Below are positions 63,162 through 64,000 of a stretch of 64,000 nucleotides of DNA, piece after piece; position 1 is the first letter of the stretch, and each line of letters begins with the position of its first letter. A program made the position numbers and the translations under genes. The notes below the pieces were generated by a model that saw only the letters and a list, made by a program, of their open reading frames with translations, had not been told where the DNA came from and did no database searches. The stretch spans positions 124,001-188,000 of the forward strand of contig NZ_JAQSVC010000006.1 in assembly GCF_029603165.1 (NCBI RefSeq), in the 5' to 3' direction. Source of the DNA: Galbibacter pacificus. Lineage in GTDB: Bacteria; Bacteroidota; Bacteroidia; Flavobacteriales; Flavobacteriaceae.

Positions 63162-64000
63162 ATGAATACAAACGATACAACACCATTAGTTTCAAAAAAA
63201 ATATTGCTTCCATTTGTTTTAATCACCTCTTTATTTGCATTATGGGGGTTTGCCAATGCCGTTACAGATCCAATGGTTCAGGCATTTAAAAAGGTGTTGG
63301 AGTTAACCAACTCACAGGCAGCCTGGGTGCAAATGGCGTTTTATGGGGGCTATTTTTGCATGGCTTTGCCAGCGGCACTCTTTGTTAGGAAATTCTCCTA
63401 CAAAAGCGGAATTATAATCGGGCTGACTTTGTATGCTGTTGGCGCATTACTTTTCTATCCGGCGGCTACAACCCAACAGTTTTGGTTCTTCTGCCTTGGC
63501 TTGTACGTGCTTACTTTCGGACTGGCATTTTTGGAGACTACGGCCAATCCGTATATTCTTTCAATGGGCAATAGCAAAACGGCCATCCGAAGGCTTAATT
63601 TAGCGCAGGCATTTAATCCCGTAGGATTGGTCCTGGGATTGTTGGTGGCCAAGTTTTTTGTACTGGAAAAGCTTCAATCGGATGATTACGAAAATTACAG
63701 TGCTCTGGCCGAAGCAAAAAAGACATTGATAAGAACCTCCGATTTAATGGTAATCCGTGATCCTTATGTAATTTTAGGAATTGTTGTTTTGGCAGTACTG
63801 GTAATGATACTCCTTAACAAAATGCCACAGGTTAGAGATGAAGAGGGCATTCCAAGCTTGTCCAAAACTTTCTCCAGCCTTTTTAAAAATAAAAGGTACG
63901 TTTATGGGGTTTTGGCCTTGGTAATGTACATGGGCGCACAAATTATGTGCTGGACCTATATTTATCAATATGCTGAAGGAATTGGGGTTTCATCAGAAAC
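63162..64000 (+). CDS. MFS sugar transporter, FucP-like (partial)
   Basis: At least 279 residues, open at the right edge. LITSLFALWGFANAVTDPM, with its conserved Trp and Asn, and FGLAFLETTANPYILSMGN are FucP/GluP-type MFS signatures; QAFNPVGLVLG follows. Eight or so helices are visible. It is a proton-driven importer for a monosaccharide such as mannose or fucose. It starts 15 bp after the kinase, in the same operon. The C-terminal helices are beyond the window. Confidence 0.9.
   Translation, partial: MNTNDTTPLVSKKILLPFVLITSLFALWGFANAVTDPMVQAFKKVLELTNSQAAWVQMAFYGGYFCMALPAALFVRKFSYKSGIIIGLTLYAVGALLFYPAATTQQFWFFCLGLYVLTFGLAFLETTANPYILSMGNSKTAIRRLNLAQAFNPVGLVLGLLVAKFFVLEKLQSDDYENYSALAEAKKTLIRTSDLMVIRDPYVILGIVVLAVLVMILLNKMPQVRDEEGIPSLSKTFSSLFKNKRYVYGVLALVMYMGAQIMCWTYIYQYAEGIGVSSE

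Overview
The window looks like chromosomal DNA of a flavobacterium (Bacteroidota, Flavobacteriia). The grounds are AT-rich DNA, at least a dozen promoters of the Bacteroidota type (TTG, 18-20 bp, TAnnTTTG), a protein with a type IX secretion type-B sorting domain, an OmpP1/FadL porin, many lipoproteins and TonB-dependent receptors with carboxypeptidase-regulatory-like N-termini, a cyclophilin-FKBP fusion, two bacillithiol-linked proteins and KDO synthesis. There is no rRNA, CRISPR array, insertion sequence, integrase or phage gene. It reads as core chromosome with a few accessory patches.

Layout. 1-3993: a cut-off lipoprotein hydrolase, rpe-ypdA, and two divergent zinc peptidases. 4007-8122: a GH3-family adenylating enzyme and htpG, separated by a short 21-bp tandem repeat. 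8123-11911: a minus-strand run of envelope proteins (two barrel-like proteins, DUF481, two DUF4136-type lipoproteins). 11980-21014: a probable siderophore or metal uptake locus, with an AraC regulator divergent from two TonB receptors, a tiny Cys-containing ORF, a DUF4198-like periplasmic protein, two small membrane proteins and a PepSY membrane protein. 21025-26227: a split mechanosensitive-channel-type gene, kdsA, phnA-like, yidD, cysS, folE. 26480-29970: a T9SS substrate, a START-like protein, a bestrophin and a methyltransferase. 30142-30816: a HigBA-type toxin-antitoxin pair beside odd hairpins. 30995-33794: a FadL-type porin and a Gly/Tyr- and Ser/Arg-rich lipoprotein. 33893-41035: proS, twin tRNA-Glu, rpsT, a fused PPIase, a bacillithiol transferase, pyrD, a LysE exporter, a HAD phosphatase, HMG-CoA lyase. 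41177-49523: guaB, a low-complexity tract, a PPIase/SurA/MoxR operon, aconitase, a possibly truncated SdpI-like gene. 49648-57200: a TlpA thioredoxin, a CarH-like regulator, an epimerase-type dehydrogenase, a ClC channel with truncated hemoglobin, tRNA-Leu and twin tRNA-Lys, aroK, a PRTase, hslR, a calcium-repeat lipoprotein. 57379-64000: an alpha-mannoside utilisation locus (LacI regulator, GH125, GH92, ROK kinase, MFS sugar transporter) that runs off the right edge.

How the parts work together. The AraC gene sits head-to-head with the first TonB receptor, 80 bp apart, and the genes behind the receptor are tightly spaced, so one regulated transcript probably encodes outer-membrane uptake plus inner-membrane handling of the ligand, with no sign of siderophore synthesis. 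In the mannoside locus a perfect 16-bp LacI-type palindrome lies just before GH125, and the gene order suggests mannoside trimming outside the cytoplasm, MFS import and ROK phosphorylation. YpdA and the YfiT-like transferase imply bacillithiol as the low-molecular-weight thiol.

I found no clear-cut undescribed defence or mobile system. The most open-ended items are the small Cys ORF inside the uptake operon, the split channel gene that seems to have lost an internal repeat, the hairpin-flanked higBA unit, and a dispersed two-module low-complexity repeat shared between at least two intergenic regions.
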